In this document: positions 60,382 to 64,000 of the stretch, in pieces
Numbering within the stretch: the first letter of the stretch is position 1
Layout: every line of letters begins with the position of its first letter
Assembly: GCA_002007465.1 (NCBI GenBank)
Contig: LNAC01000019.1
Location: forward strand, 1,910,344-1,974,343
Reading direction: 5' to 3'
From: Ailurus styani
Taxonomy: Eukaryota; Chordata; Mammalia; Carnivora; Ailuridae
DNA length: 64,000 nucleotides
Position numbers and translations under genes: made by a program
The notes under the pieces: model-generated
What the model was told of the DNA's origin: nothing
Database searches by the model: none
What the model saw: only the letters and a program-made list of their open reading frames with translations

Positions 60382-60741
60382 TCTTATGGGCTGCTGAACC
60401 GTGTTCCCCGAAATTCATATGTTGAAGTCTTAATTCCCAGTACCTCACTATGTGATTGAATGTGGTTAGAGATAGGGTCTTTTAAAAAGTAATTCACTTA
60501 AAATGAGGCCCCTAGGATGGGCGCTAATCCAATCTGACTGGTGTCCTTAGAAGATTAGGACAGAGAGACATGCACAAAGGAAGACCACGTAAGGATCCAG
60601 GGAAAAGAGGCATCACCGCACACCATGCAGATACCTTGATCTCTGACTTCTGGTCTCCAGACTTGTGAGAAAATAAATTTATGTTGTTTCAGCCACCCAA
60701 TCTGTGATACTTTGCTATGGCAACCCAAGCAAATTAACATA
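60382..60741 (+). mobile_element. MLT1/MST-type (ERVL-MaLR) solo LTR nested in a MIR
   Basis: 'gaaattcatatgttgaagtc', 'tctgactggtgtccttagaa', 'gaaaataaatttatgttgtt' and an ending 'gcaaattaacata'. A perfect 5-bp target duplication, actgc, lies at 60377-60381 and 60742-60746, the length expected for this LTR class. 360 bp. Confidence 0.9.
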
Positions 60742-60746
60742 ACTGC

Positions 60747-60850
60747 TATAACAGAAAAAGTCACTGAGGCTCAGAGAGGCTAAGTTAGCTCGAGGTAACA
60801 TAGGTAGTATGTGGTATAGTTAGAATTTGAATCTAGGTCAAAACACAAAC
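60747..60850 (+). repeat. MIR SINE, right part (after LTR)
   Basis: 'gtcactgaggctcagagagg' and 'ctaagttagctcgaggtaac', then 'gaatttgaatctaggtca', continue the MIR begun at 60305. Confidence 0.78.
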
Positions 60851-62644
60851 TACTCTCTACAGATTGAATACATAGCCTGGCACAAAGTAAGTTCTCAGTA
60901 AATACCGACCGCTCTTTACGCCAAGTAACTATAAACTGTAATGTGGGATCCACGGATACAGCCATATGATGAGATTAATTCCTAAGTGCTACAATATCAG
61001 CGATTCAGTGGGTTGGGGTTAAGTCCAAAACTGGGGTAAATGCCCCAATTACATGACTGATGAAGCAGCACAGGTGAGACCTGATAATGACCTGGCCCAA
61101 GGAAGTGGTGACAGGCTAGGGAGGAGGAGCTGGTCTATGAATGCACACTACATCTCTGTGATCAAAGGGGACAGCTTCATCACATTCTTTTGTCCCTGCT
61201 TTCCTTGAGCCCTTTTGTTATCTGGGATATGTGCATAAACAGTAGGATGACTTTTCGATACCCCTCTTTTTAATCATTCTTAGTCCGAAGCTCTATTCCA
61301 TATTCCATGGTTAGAGAAGGTAGAAGTCATTTCAAACTCTTGTCTGAAACTCCACAACACATTTCTTAATTCCAGCCACTGGTTTTTAAACTAGGGTAGG
61401 AAAGAAAAACAGATTTCCTGACAGCATCCTAATGTTTCTTACATGAAATGATCAGGAAACGGGGCATTCAACCGAGAGAAAAAAAAAATCACAAATAGAT
61501 TCTCAATTTTCAAACAATTATAAGACAATAAGTACGTGACATTAAAGCTATACTGAATGTAATCTTGGATGACTCAAGAGTTCTTTGTGGATCCTCAGGG
61601 TAATCATTACAAGTATTAATCACTGCTGTAGAAAGAATCTCTTAATACATGGAAATTCTACAGTAGCAGAAAGTTAGCTAATAGGGAATCTGTGATGCAC
61701 ATAAAGCACTGTGACTCCTATTTGAAATGAAGTTTTGATACATAGTTTATTTTTAATGTCCATATTATGAAGAAAACAATACAGAACAGGGACAGGTAAG
61801 AACCTAGATGCCCATAAAATTTATACTTATTTTCTGATTAGGGGTTTACTTTTAAGTTTAAAATTATGGGCCAGAATGGTTAACTTTCATTTTTCCTTCC
61901 TTCCTCAAGAATATTTACAGAGTAACTTCCCCGAAGACCAGAACTACCCTACTATACATGGTGAGAAAATGCCTCATCACTGAAACAGATTGGTGCTACC
62001 TGAAGAATATGGATATGGAGATCACCACTGTGCAATTCATCCTCCCTCACTTTTAAGTAGTTAAGTATTTAAACCAAAACTTTCAAAAACAACAAAGGTG
62101 ATATCAACCTCTTGCAATTACTAGAGTTTCTATCATTCATTTCTACTTAGGAGTTGGCAAAAATGTTTTTGGAAAAAATGGAAAATTTTGGCAGAGAATA
62201 TTCTTAGAATGAACAATTTTATTATGAGAATATGCTAAAGTCTCTTCTGAGAGAATTAAGTAAAATTCACTAAATCCAAAACATCGATGAATTTTTCTTA
62301 ATTAAGGAGACAGCTGTGATAGGAATGAGGAATTGGCAAACAAGTCACTAACAAATCTTTACACTGACATTAACAGTGGATTCTTTAGGATTATTTGGAA
62401 GTAGGTTTACAATGTCTCCAGACACTCAAAACCACTTCTGTATTCTTCTCATCAGGAAGTGTTTCGTAATATAATAAAGCAATATAAGTATTACCATGCT
62501 CAGGTCCATGATTCATTCAGCTTGAGATAAGGCTAGCAACAGTAGGTGGCAATAATGAGGGGGAGGGAAGGGTTGCACAGGAGAGAAAGCCCAGAGAAGA
62601 AAAAGATGCCACCCAGAGGAAAATCACCTTGGTGGGAAAGCAAT

Positions 62645-62760
62645 TCCCACCAAAATTGTGAGCCTCTCAAGGGCAGGAGCCATACCCTAACTGTTCCTGA
62701 ATATTCGGCAGCTGAGGTACTGGCCAATTACAGATGTTTATTCAGTGTCTGATACATGAT
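62645..62760 (+). repeat. L2 LINE 3' terminal fragment
   Basis: 'gtgagcctctcaagggcagg' and 'gatgtttattcagtgtctga' match the L2 3' end. Confidence 0.6.
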
Positions 62761-63210
62761 CCAAATCAATTAAGTATTTGAAAATCACCCCCAAATAATC
62801 AATAAACTATTAAGAAGGAATAATCCATTAAATATAGTATAATTTCATGCCTTAAGACTTATGTCAGGAGTTTGGGGGGGTGGTTACACCCTAGTATATT
62901 CATATATCATATCCTTCATAATTCTATAATCAAAATCTTTGCTCCTTCCTACATAAAACACTCTAATTTATCTGTCCTGTTATTTAAGAACCATTTGTTC
63001 CCTTGATCATTCAACTATGGTATTCCCTGATTCTTCATCCCTATCAGTTATTTTCAAATTTGCAATTTATACTGCAGAAAGGACTTTGGTTGAGCAAAAG
63101 GCATGGGTTAGTGGAAGAAAACTGTTAAAAGTTTTCTGTTTTATTTTCAACATGATTCTCAATCTCTTCATGAATTCTGTCTTTTTATAAGAGTCAATAT
63201 GGCCATTTTT

Positions 63211-63400
63211 TTGTTTAAAGATTTTATTTACTGAGAGTGCACACAAGCAGGGGAAGAGGGCGAAGGAGAGAGAATCTCAAGCAGACTACCTGCTGAGTGT
63301 GGAGCCCAATGCAGGGCTTGATCTCACAACCCTGAGATCATGACCTGAGCTGAAATCAAGAGTCAGACATTTTACCAACTGAGCCACCCAGACGCCCCGC
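63211..63400 (-). mobile_element. CAN-SINE, antisense
   Basis: 'aaagattttatttactgaga', ending 'gagccacccagacgcccc'. Target duplication aatatggccattttt (63196-63210) against aatatagccattttt (63402-63416), one mismatch. Confidence 0.94.
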
Positions 63401-64000
63401 AAATATAGCCATTTTTAAAAGGTACTGTCAAGGCAGTCATCTCAGAATGCCTTTCAAAATTCTAACCCTAGATCTGCAGGGAGACTAAATTCTCACTCAG
63501 AGTGCCAGAATAATTCTTTCCACATGGGTTGTCTGAAAGCAAAATCTGCAGCTCATACACATTAGGGCTTCACTTTTTTTTCATGCAGCCAACTCCAATG
63601 ACAGTAAGTGAAATTAATATTTCACAATATTTATCTTTGAAAAGTTAAAGAGTGTTTTGAGAAGACCCAGTTAAATAAACTTAAGAATTGATGGGTTTAA
63701 GCAAAGCTAAACAGGTTTCTTTATTGCCAGACTTCCTTTACTATAATCACATGTGTAGTGTATCTCCAAGACAGGATAGAACACGTCACGTGTTACAGAA
63801 GGACTCACTCTTCTGAGACTGTTTTCATGGGGCTTCTATCAGAAATTGCATTCCCCAGAAAACACACTGGGAATTGCTGGATTAAAACTATCTTGTGTTT
63901 TACTTCAGGAGACCTAACAACAATAGAAAACCCAATAGTCTGCAGCCTGTCCGGAGTGTAGATGGATGTGGCACACCGAAATACACATATACACATGTTC

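Larger units (their letters stand above)
17136..64000 (-). other. ARHGAP10: ARHGAP10 intron 1 (3' part)
   Basis: This is intron by inference: the exon 2 acceptor is at 17136, and no candidate for exon 1 (ARHGAP10 codons 1-51, normally near a CpG-rich promoter) was seen up to 64000. Apart from the listed repeats, I see only unique or unassignable sequence in 17210-17790, 18600-19080, 22090-22690, 22970-24940, 28490-30200, 31000-31400, 32485-34500, 36045-37680, 39270-39680, 45305-50400, 50490-50780, 51190-52270, 54175-56330, 58035-58850, 59075-60300, 60855-62640, 62765-63195 and 63420-64000. The neighbours PRMT9/TMEM184C (upstream in human) are not visible. Confidence 0.7.

Noticed and set aside
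1..64000. tRNA genes
   Set aside because: tRNA-like box A/B segments are all within CAN-SINEs (tRNA-derived retroposons). No stand-alone cloverleaf was found by eye.
1..64000. CRISPR arrays, operons, prophage or other prokaryotic systems
   Set aside because: Direct repeats present are target-site duplications or microsatellites, and the window is vertebrate nuclear DNA throughout.
17136..64000. ARHGAP10 exon 1 and promoter
   Set aside because: No CpG island and no segment coding for the family's N-terminal EFSDCYLDSP-like or TNKFIKELIKDG-like motifs was seen, so it is presumed beyond the right edge.

Overview
This is a carnivoran nuclear genome window, most likely from a mustelid or close relative. 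The dating signal is about 28 copies of the carnivore tRNA-derived SINE (CAN-SINE/SINEC). The youngest carry the 5' module 'cagtgggttaaagcctctgc', which I associate with mustelid subfamilies rather than dog or cat. Older mammalian layers (MIR, L2, MLT1/MST LTRs, MER5-type DNA elements, old L1) lie underneath. There are no bacterial-style genes, operons, CRISPR arrays or obvious structural RNA genes.

One protein-coding gene is supported, on the minus strand. Two small coding exons at 17135-17040 and 16965-16904 have canonical AG/GT borders and matching phases, and they encode residues of the N-terminal BAR domain of ARHGAP10 (GRAF2, a Rho GTPase-activating protein). They correspond to codons about 52-83 and 84-104, which I take to be exons 2 and 3. 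The intron between them is only 74 bp. Everything from 17136 to 64000 is then intron 1, with the promoter and exon 1 off the right edge (at least 46.9 kb). Everything from 16903 down to 1 is intron 3, with the remaining exons off the left edge.

Layout by region. 1-16903 (intron 3) holds twelve and a half SINEs, a carnivore L1 3' end inserted inside one of them, a MER5-like element, L2 and MIR fragments, and a 99-bp near-perfect duplication around a single N at 16141 that looks like an assembly join error. 16904-17135 holds the exons. 17136-31000 holds L1 remnants, MLT1-type LTRs in both orientations, MIR, L2 and a young SINE with a perfect 18-bp target-site duplication at 26574. 31000-45300 holds SINEs with expanded purine tails, HAL1/L1-like and old L1 segments, an L1 nested in a MIR, and an MST-like LTR. 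45300-64000 holds long unique stretches, an 89-N gap at 50400-50488, a SINE cluster at 52279-53266, a CA microsatellite, MIRs, and an MLT1-like LTR nested in a MIR with a 5-bp target duplication.

I found no convincing undescribed system. The most useful observations are the two ARHGAP10 exons with their minimal intron, an antisense SINE 78 bp beyond exon 3 that offers a cryptic splice acceptor, the assembly duplication, and several nested or composite retroposition events.
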